This document shows, piece by piece, positions 1-5,511 of a DNA stretch of 6,638 bases. Both the position numbers and the translations under genes were made by a program. The stretch comes from Methanobrevibacter sp. (GTDB lineage Archaea > Methanobacteriota > Methanobacteria > Methanobacteriales > Methanobacteriaceae). The DNA lies in NCBI GenBank assembly GCA_009784145.1, contig WRCI01000094.1, positions 1 through 6,638 on the forward strand, given 5' to 3'. Below the pieces are notes generated by a model that was not told the origin of the DNA, searched no databases, and was given only the letters and a program-made list of their open reading frames with translations. The stretch's first letter is position 1; each line of letters begins with the position of its first letter.

Positions 1-35
1 AATAAATTTTTTAAAATAAAATTATATATTTTTTA

Positions 36-142
36 AATATAGTATAAAATTTTTAAGAATATAATATAATAATTTTTTATATAAAAATATAATATAGTAT
101 AAAATTTTTTAAAATTAAATAAACTTTTTAAAATTAAATAAA
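36..142. repeat. Short AT-rich direct repeats upstream of trpB2
   Basis: Two near-identical copies of AATATAGTATAAAATTTTT lie at 36-54 and 91-109, 55 bp apart. The second runs into a 19-bp tandem repeat of TTTTTAAAATTAAATAAA (106-123 and 125-142). Each long copy contains a TATAAAAT core, so the duplication may have doubled a promoter. The sequence is low complexity, so part of this could arise from composition alone. Confidence 0.5.
98..105 (+). promoter_or_regulatory. Candidate TATA box for trpB2
   Basis: TATAAAAT lies about 70 bp upstream of the trpB2 ATG. With the usual archaeal spacing of about 25 bp, transcription would start near 125-130 and leave a leader of about 45 nt containing the GGTGA site. 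An identical core at 43-50 is an alternative. In such AT-rich DNA, TATA-like strings are common, so this is a weak call. Confidence 0.35.
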
Positions 143-162
143 ATTTTAAAATATAAAATAAA

Positions 163-167
163 GGTGA
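163..167 (+). promoter_or_regulatory. Shine-Dalgarno GGTGA that sets the trpB2 start
   Basis: GGTGA sits 5 nt before the ATG at 173 and matches the archaeal consensus GGAGGTGAT. The in-frame GTG at 164-166 is part of this site, so it is very unlikely to be the start codon. Confidence 0.8.
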
Positions 168-172
168 AAAAT

Positions 173-1474
173 ATGTATAAAATAGAATTATCCTCTGATG
201 ATGTTCCAAAAAAATGGTATAATATTAACCCAGATTTACCTGGAGAACTCCCACCTCCAATGAATAGTGAAGGAAAAAATCAAATTGAATCACTTCCTCA
301 AATATTTTCCAAAGGTGTTCTTGAGCAAGAATTTGCACAAGAAAGATATATAACTATACCTAAGAAAGTTAGAGATCTATATATGAGAATGGGAAGACCT
401 AGTCCACTATTTAGAGCTAAAGCTTTAGAAGAGTTATTAAATACTCCTGCTAAAATTTATTATAAGAGAGAAGATATGTCTCCAACGGGAAGCCACAAAC
501 TAAATAGTGCAATTCCACAAGCATATTATGCTCAAAAAGATGGGGTCGAAAGACTCACTACCGAAACTGGTGCTGGTCAATGGGGTACTGCTCTTTCTCT
601 TGCTTGTTCTCAAATGGATATTGATTGTACTGTATATATGGTAAAAGTATCATTTGATCAAAAACCATTTAGAAAAGCTATAATGGAGATTTATGGAGGA
701 GAACTTTATCCTTCACCAAGTGCACACACTGAATTTGGAAAAAAAGTATTAGCTGAAACTCCAGATCACCCAGGTTCTCTTGGCATAGCTATATCTGAAG
801 CTATTGAAGATGCTTTAGCTAATGAAAATGTTTACTACTCTCTTGGTAGTGTTTTAAATCATGTAATGTTACATCAAACTGTAATTGGTCAAGAAGTTAA
901 AACACAACTTGAAATAGCTGAAGAAGAACCAGATATGTTAATTGGTTGTGTTGGTGGAGGAAGTAATTTTGCAGGATTTTCTTATCCATTTATTAAAGAT
1001 AAATTAGATGGAAATAGCGATTGTAAGTTTATAGCTGTTGAACCAAGTACTTGCCCAACTCTTACAAAAGGTAGCTATGATTATGATTTTGGAGACACTG
1101 AAGGTTTAACTCCTCTTTTAAAAATGTTCTCTCTTGGTCATGATTTTGTAGCTCCTTCTGTTCATGCAGGCGGACTTAGGTATCATGGAATGTCTCCACA
1201 AATATCACTTCTTACAAAAGAAGGTTATATAGAACCAAGATCTGTTCATCAAAATGAGGTATTTAAGGCAGGAATCACTTTTGCAAAATCTGAAGGTGTT
1301 GTACCAGCTCCTGAATCTACTCATGCAATAAAAGCAGTAATTGATGAAGCTAAAAAATGTAAAGAAACTGGAGAAGAAAAAACAATTGTATTTAATTTAT
1401 CAGGTCATGGTTTACTTGACCTTACTGGATATGATAAATATATACATAATGATTTAGAAGTAGATGGGAAATAA
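173..1474 (+). CDS. trpB2: Tryptophan synthase beta-like PLP enzyme, TrpB2 type
   Basis: The 433-residue cytoplasmic enzyme is expected to join indole and serine to make tryptophan with PLP. Seen in the sequence, counted from ATG 173: the PLP lysine K109 in GSHKLN, the catalytic-type glutamate E131 in ETGAGQWG, the phosphate-binding loop GGGSN at 261-265, and a C-terminal SGHG at 410-413. The N-terminal extension (about 80 residues before the core), the Trp in GQWG and the total length fit the TrpB2 branch (TIGR01415-like) rather than the roughly 400-residue TrpB1. A GTG nine bases upstream is in frame but forms part of the GGTGA ribosome-binding site, so ATG 173 was chosen. No trpA or other trp gene is next to it. 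TrpB2 enzymes are known to act without a stable TrpA partner, which suggests indole salvage or a serine-using side role. Family assignment is firm; exact physiology is inferred. Confidence 0.95.
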   Translation: MYKIELSSDDVPKKWYNINPDLPGELPPPMNSEGKNQIESLPQIFSKGVLEQEFAQERYITIPKKVRDLYMRMGRPSPLFRAKALEELLNTPAKIYYKREDMSPTGSHKLNSAIPQAYYAQKDGVERLTTETGAGQWGTALSLACSQMDIDCTVYMVKVSFDQKPFRKAIMEIYGGELYPSPSAHTEFGKKVLAETPDHPGSLGIAISEAIEDALANENVYYSLGSVLNHVMLHQTVIGQEVKTQLEIAEEEPDMLIGCVGGGSNFAGFSYPFIKDKLDGNSDCKFIAVEPSTCPTLTKGSYDYDFGDTEGLTPLLKMFSLGHDFVAPSVHAGGLRYHGMSPQISLLTKEGYIEPRSVHQNEVFKAGITFAKSEGVVPAPESTHAIKAVIDEAKKCKETGEEKTIVFNLSGHGLLDLTGYDKYIHNDLEVDGK

Positions 1475-1511
1475 TTGATAATTGATTTAACTAATTAATA
1501 GTTTTATTAAG

Positions 1512-1549
1512 TAATTAATAATTTGATTAAATAGTTAATAATTTGATTA
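1512..1549. repeat. 20-bp tandem repeat downstream of trpB2
   Basis: TTAATAATTTGATTA occurs at 1515-1529 and again at 1535-1549, a period of 20 bp, with looser copies of the same words back to about 1478. It lies directly after the trpB2 stop, in the 3' untranslated region. Confidence 0.5.
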
Positions 1550-1589
1550 TTTCTTATTTTATTTTTTTTATTTTAATCTTTTTTCTTTA
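1546..1589 (+). terminator. T-tract terminator of trpB2
   Basis: The + strand becomes a run of T-tracts about 70 bp after the trpB2 stop, including eight T at 1562-1569 and further T-runs to 1587. Archaeal RNA polymerase stops at oligo-T on the non-template strand without needing a hairpin, so this is the likely trpB2 terminator. T-tracts continue almost to 1848, so more than one stop site is possible. Confidence 0.5.
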
Positions 1590-1602
1590 AGATATTTTTT
1601 AT

Positions 1603-1616
1603 TTTTTTTAAAAAAA
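1603..1616 (-). terminator. Palindromic T7A7 tract, possible stop for the coiled-coil gene
   Basis: Seven T followed by seven A reads the same on both strands. It is the only clear A-run on the + strand (so U-run in a minus-strand transcript) between the coiled-coil stop at 1849 and trpB2. It could therefore stop minus-strand transcription and back up the trpB2 terminator. The call rests only on base runs. Confidence 0.3.
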
Positions 1617-1695
1617 TAATTTTTTTATTTTTTATATTTTTTTAATATATTTTAATATATTTTTTTTAATTTCTTTTTTTCAATATATTTTTTTT

Positions 1696-1807
1696 AAATA
1701 ATTGATATTTTTTATATTTTTTTAAACAATCGATATTTTTTATATTTTTTTAAATAATTGATATTTTTTGTATTTTTTTAAACAATCGATATTTTTTATA
1801 TTTTTTT
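1696..1807. repeat. Four 28-bp tandem repeats in an A-B-A-B pattern
   Basis: Units begin at 1696, 1724, 1752 and 1780, exactly 28 bp apart. Units 1 and 3 start AAATAATTGATATTTTTT and units 2 and 4 start AAACAATCGATATTTTTT. Units 2 and 4 are identical over their length; units 1 and 3 differ at one base (TATATTT versus TGTATTT). The pattern implies that a 56-bp pair was duplicated after the two 28-bp units had diverged. Degenerate flanking copies extend to about 1840. No coding potential is seen. Confidence 0.8.
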
Positions 1808-1848
1808 ATTTTTTTCAATTTATTTTTTTAAATAATTTTTTTAGTTAA

Positions 1849-3744
1849 TTATTTATTAACAATAAAACTTCTTAGTTTATTTGCCACTTCTTGATGATAG
1901 ATAAGTAAATTATGAGTTTTGTCTAATTCTACTTTTAGTTGCTGGTATTTTTTAATTAAATCATTATATTCTTCTTCTAATTTTTCTATTTCATAGCTAT
2001 TAGAAGACTTTAACTCAGTCATTTTTCTTTTTTGTTCTTCAATATGTGAGTTTAAAAATTCTATTCTTTCAGTTAGCTCTTTTTTATCAATTTTTAGCTT
2101 ATTTATACTAGCCATATAGTTTTCTTTCTCTACTCTATTAATGATATTTTCTCCAATATCTTCTTTTTTGGCATCACTAAGCTTTTCTTCGAAATTCTTT
2201 TTCAAATCAATTATTTCATTTTCTATATTTTTATTTTTTTCAAGCTTCTTTTCAAGAACTTCAATTGTATTTTGTAATTCAGATACTTTATTCGCATTTT
2301 CTTTATTCAAAGCAGCTAATTTTTCATTTAATTCTATTCTAGATTGAAGTTCTACTTTTAAAGCTTTTTTAAGTTCATTTTTCTCAGCATTAATTTTTTG
2401 ATTAATTCTTTCTAAATTAGCTATTTTTTCTTTTAGCATTCCATTTTCTTCAATCTTTACAGTTTCTCTTGAGTTGGTTTCATTTTTGTCTTCTTTTATT
2501 TTATTTTCCAAACCATTCACTTGTGTTTTTAAATTTTTTATTCTTTCCTTTAATTTAGCATTTTCACCTGTTCGCAATTCTTTCATTTTTTTTAGTTTTG
2601 CTATTGCTTGTTGTTCATTTTCTCTTAATTTGTTTGCTTTTTCATTTGTTTTAGCTATTGATTCCTTGTGAGTCTGTTTTAATGAAGTGATTTCTTCTCT
2701 TAAGCTAGTTATTAATTTGTTTGTTTTTTCTCTTTCTTCTTCTAGTAGTTTTTTTCTTTCTTTAGCTAGTAGTTGGTTTGTTTTTGCATTTGTTTTAGCT
2801 AGTAGTTGGTTTGTTTTTTCTTTTTCTTCTTCTAGTATTTTTTCCCTTTCTTCTTTTAGCAGTTGGGTTGTTTTTTCTTTTTCTTCTTCTAGTAGTTTTT
2901 CTATTTTTTCTCTTTCTTTAGCTATTAATTCTTCAGTTTTTGCATTTGTTTTAGCTAGTAGTTGGTTTGTTCTTTCCTTTTCCTCTTTTAGTAGCTTTTC
3001 CACTTTTACTTTTTCTTCTTCTAGTTTTTCTATTTTTTCTTTTTCTTCAGCTATTAGTTGTTTTGTTTCTTCATTTATTTTAGCTAGTAGCTGGTTTGTC
3101 TTTTTCCTTTCTTCTTCTAGTAATTTTTCTGTTTCTGCTTTATCTTCTAGTAGTTTTTCTATTTTTTCTTTTTCTTCAGTTAATAGTTGGTTTGATTTTT
3201 CTTTTTCTTCTTCTAGTAGTTTTTCTATTTTTTCCTTTTCTTTAGCTAATACTTGATTTGTTTTTTCCTTTTCTTTAGCTATTAGTTGTTTTGATTCTTT
3301 ATTAACTCTAGCTATTAATTGGCTTGTTTTTTCCTTTTCTTTAGCTAATAATTTTTGGGGATCTTCTTTTGCAACTTTTTCTAAATTAGCTATTTTTGTT
3401 TCATATTCTGAAAGAATCGCATTTCTTTCTTCTAATTCTTCTTTTAAATTTTGTGTTTCTTTACCATCACTTTTATCTTTAGTTTGAAAGGCTAAATCTT
3501 TGTTTGTTTCTTTTAATGACCCAACTTCTTCTTCTAATTTAGTTATTTTATTTAGAAAATCTTTTATTTCTTCAGCATTTTTTTCAGAAATAACTAAAAC
3601 TGTTTCTTCGTCTTTAAATATATTTTCTTCTTTAGGGACTGTTATTTGGAATTGTTCAGTTTTATATTTTTTCTTTTTCCCATTTTTCAGTGTTCTAGTA
3701 TATTCTCTTGTATACTTTTTCACAGTGCTTTTAGCAAATTCCAT
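1849..3744 (-). CDS. Long coiled-coil protein with central hendecad repeats
   Basis: The 631-residue protein has no recognisable enzyme domain, signal peptide or membrane helix. Residues 1-60 are a small basic segment containing TLKNGKKKKYKTEQFQITVP, which looks like a beta hairpin and may be a folded head. Residues 61-131 are helical and charged. Residues 132-343 are about 20 tandem units such as LLEEEKEKTNQ, LLAKEKEKIEK and LLAKTNAKTNQ, mostly 11 residues long. Residues 344-631 are a less regular coiled coil rich in K, E, N and L. It is very poor in Pro and Gly and has no Cys or Trp, as expected for a rod. The start ATG follows GGGGAT with 6 nt spacing; this is a weak ribosome-binding site. 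Database names such as SMC-like would reflect only coiled-coil similarity, since no Walker motifs are present. A structural or scaffolding role is plausible, but the function is unknown. Confidence 0.85.
   Translation of the reverse strand: MEFAKSTVKKYTREYTRTLKNGKKKKYKTEQFQITVPKEENIFKDEETVLVISEKNAEEIKDFLNKITKLEEEVGSLKETNKDLAFQTKDKSDGKETQNLKEELEERNAILSEYETKIANLEKVAKEDPQKLLAKEKEKTSQLIARVNKESKQLIAKEKEKTNQVLAKEKEKIEKLLEEEKEKSNQLLTEEKEKIEKLLEDKAETEKLLEEERKKTNQLLAKINEETKQLIAEEKEKIEKLEEEKVKVEKLLKEEKERTNQLLAKTNAKTEELIAKEREKIEKLLEEEKEKTTQLLKEEREKILEEEKEKTNQLLAKTNAKTNQLLAKERKKLLEEEREKTNKLITSLREEITSLKQTHKESIAKTNEKANKLRENEQQAIAKLKKMKELRTGENAKLKERIKNLKTQVNGLENKIKEDKNETNSRETVKIEENGMLKEKIANLERINQKINAEKNELKKALKVELQSRIELNEKLAALNKENANKVSELQNTIEVLEKKLEKNKNIENEIIDLKKNFEEKLSDAKKEDIGENIINRVEKENYMASINKLKIDKKELTERIEFLNSHIEEQKRKMTELKSSNSYEIEKLEEEYNDLIKKYQQLKVELDKTHNLLIYHQEVANKLRSFIVNK
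2716..3351 (-). repeat. 33-bp coding repeats for 11-residue coiled-coil units
   Basis: This stretch encodes residues 132-343 as 20 consecutive units: 15 are exactly 11 residues, and five are shorter (10, 10, 9, 10 and 8). DNA identity is high in places: 2780-2815 is repeated exactly at 2936-2971 (36 bp), and 2872-2910 is repeated exactly at 3196-3234 (39 bp). Such conserved DNA between distant units points to recent expansion or gene-conversion-like copying, and copy number may vary between strains. Confidence 0.85.
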
Positions 3745-3791
3745 TTATTTATCCCCAGTTTATATTTTTAGATGTTTAACTAATTTATTAT

Positions 3792-3799
3792 GTTTATAT
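3792..3799 (-). promoter_or_regulatory. Candidate TATA box of the coiled-coil gene
   Basis: Read on the minus strand this is ATATAAAC, about 50 bp before the ATG at 3744, which would give a leader of roughly 25 nt containing GGGGAT (3756-3751). A stronger looking TTTTATATAA at 3860-3851 is an alternative further upstream. The surroundings are almost all A and T, so confidence is low. Confidence 0.3.
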
Positions 3800-3899
3800 G
3801 GGTTGTTATAGTTTATTAAGTATAAAATATTTTTTGTATGTTTTTTTATATTATATAAAATATTTTTTCATATATTTTCCTATTTTTTGTATATTTTTC

Positions 3900-4042
3900 T
3901 ATACTTTATTTTTCTATTGTATATTTTATATAATTTATATTATATATCTTCTATTTCGTATTTTTTTTATTTTTTATTATATCTACTGTATATTTTATAC
4001 TTTATTTTTCTATTGTATATTTTATATAATTTATATTATATA
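3900..4042. repeat. Perfect 47-bp direct repeat, 96 bp apart
   Basis: The 47 bases at 3900-3946 recur without a mismatch at 3996-4042. Both copies start TATACTTTATTTTTCTATTG. They fill most of the 354-bp gap between the coiled-coil gene and the flavoprotein gene. A reading frame crossing the gap (3798-4079, +) encodes only Y, I, F, L and K from AT repeats and has no ribosome-binding site, so nothing here is taken as a gene. The gap otherwise holds only the possible promoter of the coiled-coil gene. No U-tract ending the flavoprotein transcript is visible. Confidence 0.8.
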
Positions 4043-4098
4043 CAAATTCTATTATATAAATATTAATATAATCATATGACAATAGTTCAAATTTATAG

Positions 4099-4683
4099 TT
4101 ATCTATATTTGTTTAAAAATTTAATAAAGCGTTTTAAAGTCATATCTAAACTTTTAAATCCATAAGTATCTTCTTTCACACCTTCAAGAGTATCTTGTGA
4201 CCATAAAACAGCTCCAAGATTAGCTCCAAAAGCACCACCACTAACTGGAATAATCCCATTAAGTATGTAAAAAGTGTTTATTTGTTGAATAGCTAATTCT
4301 TGCCCACCTACTCGGTCTCCTCCAATAGCTATAGACATACCAATTTTTCCTTCATGCATATTAATATCTTCAGATTCAAGAGCTCGACACCTATCCATTA
4401 TAGCTTTAATTTGAGCTGAAATAGATCCATTATACATTGGACTTGCTATTATTATACCATCAGCTTTTTTAAGGAGATTATAAACTTCAACCATATCATC
4501 TTTCATGACACATTCTTTATTTTCTAAACAATAATCACAGTGTCTACATGGAGCAATATTTTTTCCTCTAACTGTAAACATTTTTGTTTCAAACCCTTCT
4601 TCTTCAAGATTAGACAATGCTTTATTAAGAACATATTCAGTAGCTTTTTTCCTTGGACTTCCACTAATTCCTAGAATAAACAT
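4099..4683 (-). CDS. Iron-sulfur flavoprotein, NADPH-dependent FMN reductase family
   Basis: The 194-residue protein has a flavodoxin-like fold predicted to bind FMN. Seen in the sequence: SGSPRKKA at residues 7-14 for the FMN phosphate, SPMYNGSISAQIKAIMDR at 81-98 for the flavin ring edge and dimer contact, and GGDRVGGQE at 121-129. Cysteines C46, C49, C52 and C58 form CX2CX2CX5C, the compact [4Fe-4S] motif of archaeal Isf proteins. Isf proteins of methanogens are dimers that pass electrons from ferredoxin to FMN and can reduce O2 or peroxide, so a role in redox balance or oxygen defence is likely here. The partner is not shown by the neighbourhood. The ATG is preceded by GTGAT with 3 nt spacing, the tail of the archaeal Shine-Dalgarno, which supports this start. 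Length is typical for the family. The gene is flanked by AT-rich gaps and is probably expressed alone. Confidence 0.93.
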   Translation of the reverse strand: MFILGISGSPRKKATEYVLNKALSNLEEEGFETKMFTVRGKNIAPCRHCDYCLENKECVMKDDMVEVYNLLKKADGIIIASPMYNGSISAQIKAIMDRCRALESEDINMHEGKIGMSIAIGGDRVGGQELAIQQINTFYILNGIIPVSGGAFGANLGAVLWSQDTLEGVKEDTYGFKSLDMTLKRFIKFLNKYR

Positions 4684-4686
4684 ATT

Positions 4687-4691
4687 ATCAC
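4687..4691 (-). promoter_or_regulatory. Shine-Dalgarno GTGAT of the flavoprotein gene
   Basis: On the minus strand GTGAT ends 3 nt before the ATG at 4683. It matches the last five bases of GGAGGTGAT, for which a short gap to the start codon is normal. It supports the chosen start. Confidence 0.65.
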
Positions 4692-4804
4692 TTCAATTAA
4701 TATATTATTAAAATCATTATTGTTAATTATTCTTAGCTATATTATTCTATTATTGTATATTGTAAAATAGAATATATGGTAAAATTGGATTATATATTAT
4801 TTGT

Positions 4805-4882
4805 ATTCCGTTTATATTCTATATATTCTTTATATTCTATTATATTCTTTATATTTTATATATTCTATACATTCTTTATATT
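4805..4882. repeat. Irregular ATTCTTTATATT repeats
   Basis: ATTCTTTATATT is present exactly at 4825-4836, 4844-4855 and 4871-4882, with related TATATTCTA words between them. A separate 13-mer, TATATTGTAAAAT, flanks the block at 4756-4768 and 4923-4935. These look like decayed tandem repeats; no gene is seen here. Confidence 0.5.
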
Positions 4883-4935
4883 TTTTCATATACTTTTTAT
4901 TTCTATTGTAAAAGGTATAAACTATATTGTAAAAT

Positions 4936-5135
4936 CTTTTAAAAAATTAAAATAAATAAGATAAAAATAAATTAAATTAAAAATTAAATTAAAATAACTG
5001 ACTCAAACAATGAAAGAATTGACAAAATAAAAATAAACAGATTGTTATTAAGTTAATTGAAGAAAACACTAAAAAAAAACCAACTTATGAAATAGAATTA
5101 AAAGAAAAAAAGAATTAGATTAAATAGTATGGGAA
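4936..5135 (+). other. A-rich stretch with a possible decayed reading frame
   Basis: The + strand changes abruptly from T-rich to A-rich. No intact gene is visible. Frame 1 at 4999-5054 ends in SNNERIDKIKINRLLLS before a stop, and another frame at 5023-5115 reads QNKNKQIVIKLIEENTKKKP and then TYEIELKEKKN before a stop. The protein-like composition split over two frames would fit a frameshifted gene remnant, but a short AT-rich stretch can give the same by chance. The rest of 4684-4935 holds repeats and the presumed flavoprotein promoter, which I could not place. Confidence 0.2.
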
Positions 5136-5163
5136 TTGGAAGCTAAAAAAGAGAAGCTTCCGA
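5136..5163 (+). other. Hairpin GGAAGCT/AGCTTCC
   Basis: GGAAGCT at 5138-5144 pairs perfectly with AGCTTCC at 5155-5161 around an A-rich 10-nt loop. A T-G and a T-A pair extend it to nine pairs at 5136-5163. It directly abuts the first copy of the GAAGACAC motif. It is not followed by a U-tract, so it is not a standard terminator. Confidence 0.5.
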
Positions 5164-5185
5164 AGACACATACACATCAACAATA
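5162..5185 (+). repeat. Upstream copy of the GAAGACAC / ATACACATCAACAATA motif
   Basis: GAAGACAC (5162-5169) is followed directly by ATACACATCAACAATA (5170-5185). Both words recur in the same order at 5323-5352, inside the structured RNA, with six extra bases (GAAAAT) between them. Twenty-four matched, fairly GC-containing bases in this AT-rich DNA are unlikely by chance. Confidence 0.75.
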
Positions 5186-5204
5186 TTTATTATTATAGAC
5201 TTTA

Positions 5205-5215
5205 TTATATATAAA
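5205..5215 (+). promoter_or_regulatory. TATA box of the structured RNA
   Basis: TTATATATAAA is a close match to the archaeal box A. Counting about 25 bp downstream predicts a start near 5235-5240, just before the 5' arm of the long inverted repeat at 5244. This agreement makes it more credible than other TATA-like strings here. Confidence 0.5.
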
Positions 5216-5251
5216 CTTTTTTATATCATGAAATTTAATTATTAAATGTAG

Positions 5252-5318
5252 TCCTCTATAGTTAAAGATATTTAACACTATAAACAAGGCAATATATAAA
5301 TGTATTGCTTATAGGGGA
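5252..5318 (+). promoter_or_regulatory. Three-way RNA junction in the leader
   Basis: TCCTCTATA (5252-5260) pairs with TATAGGGGA (5310-5318), nine pairs including one U-G. Hairpin A, GTTAAA/TTTAAC at 5261-5276 with loop GATA, stacks directly on its inner end. Hairpin B, 5288-5294 with 5303-5309 (GCAATA/TATTGC core), lies flush against 5310. Only 11 linker bases (5277-5287) are unpaired. The 5' strand of this junction is the same segment that pairs with the 3' end of the RNA, so the two folds exclude each other. Confidence 0.6.
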
Positions 5319-5322
5319 GTTT

Positions 5323-5352
5323 GAAGACACGAAAATATACACATCAACAATA
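5323..5352 (+). repeat. Internal copy of the GAAGACAC / ATACACATCAACAATA motif
   Basis: GAAGACAC at 5323-5330 and ATACACATCAACAATA at 5337-5352 repeat the words found at 5162-5185, here separated by GAAAAT. The copy sits between the three-way junction and the ribosome-binding-site hairpin, in a stretch with little predicted pairing. It could therefore be an accessible site for a protein or an antisense RNA. Confidence 0.7.
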
Positions 5353-5369
5353 GTATATTTTTCTTTTTG

Positions 5370-5395
5370 CTCCTACTTATTATGTAGGGGGTGGT
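5370..5395 (+). promoter_or_regulatory. Hairpin covering the Shine-Dalgarno of the 30-aa peptide
   Basis: CTCCTAC (5370-5376) pairs with GTAGGGG (5384-5390) around a 7-nt loop. The right arm runs into the ribosome-binding site GGGGGTGGT (5387-5395), which matches GGAGGTGAT at seven of nine bases and ends 4 nt before the ATG. Folding would hide about half of the site, so translation should depend on opening it. GGGGAG at 5314-5319 could compete for CTCC at 5370-5373. Confidence 0.55.
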
Positions 5396-5399
5396 AGAT

Positions 5400-5492
5400 A
5401 TGTCAGTAGTTTTTATTTTAGAACTGCTATTTTTAGTTGCTTCTTTAGTAATAATTCTACTTAAAATTATCGTCATGTTCTTAACGAACTAA
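5400..5492 (+). CDS. 30-residue hydrophobic peptide, type I toxin-like
   Basis: The frame starts at an ATG 4 nt after a strong G-rich ribosome-binding site and ends at TAA 5490-5492. The peptide begins MSVVFILELLFLVASLVIIL and ends with LKIIVMFLTN. It is one continuous hydrophobic helix of about 26 residues with a single Glu (residue 8) and a single Lys (residue 22), enough to span the membrane. Size and pattern resemble bacterial membrane toxins TisB (29 aa) and DinQ (27 aa), although no alignment is claimed. It lies inside an RNA whose ends are paired and whose ribosome-binding site is masked, as in those systems. A small harmless membrane subunit or a chance frame are the alternatives. GC-containing codons such as ATC, GTC, ACG and AAC in a very AT-rich setting argue mildly against a random open stretch. 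Confidence 0.5.
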   Translation: MSVVFILELLFLVASLVIILLKIIVMFLTN

Positions 5493-5511
5493 GTAAAAGG
5501 TTTTTATACGA

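Noticed and set aside
1696..1807. Short-period repeat array considered as CRISPR
   Set aside because: The units are contiguous with no unique spacers and are nearly all A and T.
2716..3351. 33-bp repeats considered as a CRISPR array or non-coding satellite
   Set aside because: They stay in frame, encode regular 11-residue coiled-coil units, and have no spacers.
1849..3744. Coiled-coil protein considered as an SMC or Rad50 ATPase
   Set aside because: No Walker A, signature or Walker B motif is present at either end.
2141..3811. Several + strand open frames rich in Ser and Phe
   Set aside because: They are antisense shadows of the Lys/Glu-rich coiled-coil gene: AAA and GAA codons read as TTT and TTC on the other strand, so stops are rare.
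3798..4079. 93-codon open frame on the + strand in the gap upstream of the coiled-coil gene
   Set aside because: It encodes almost only Tyr, Ile, Phe and Leu from AT-repeat DNA, spans the 47-bp duplication, and has no ribosome-binding site.
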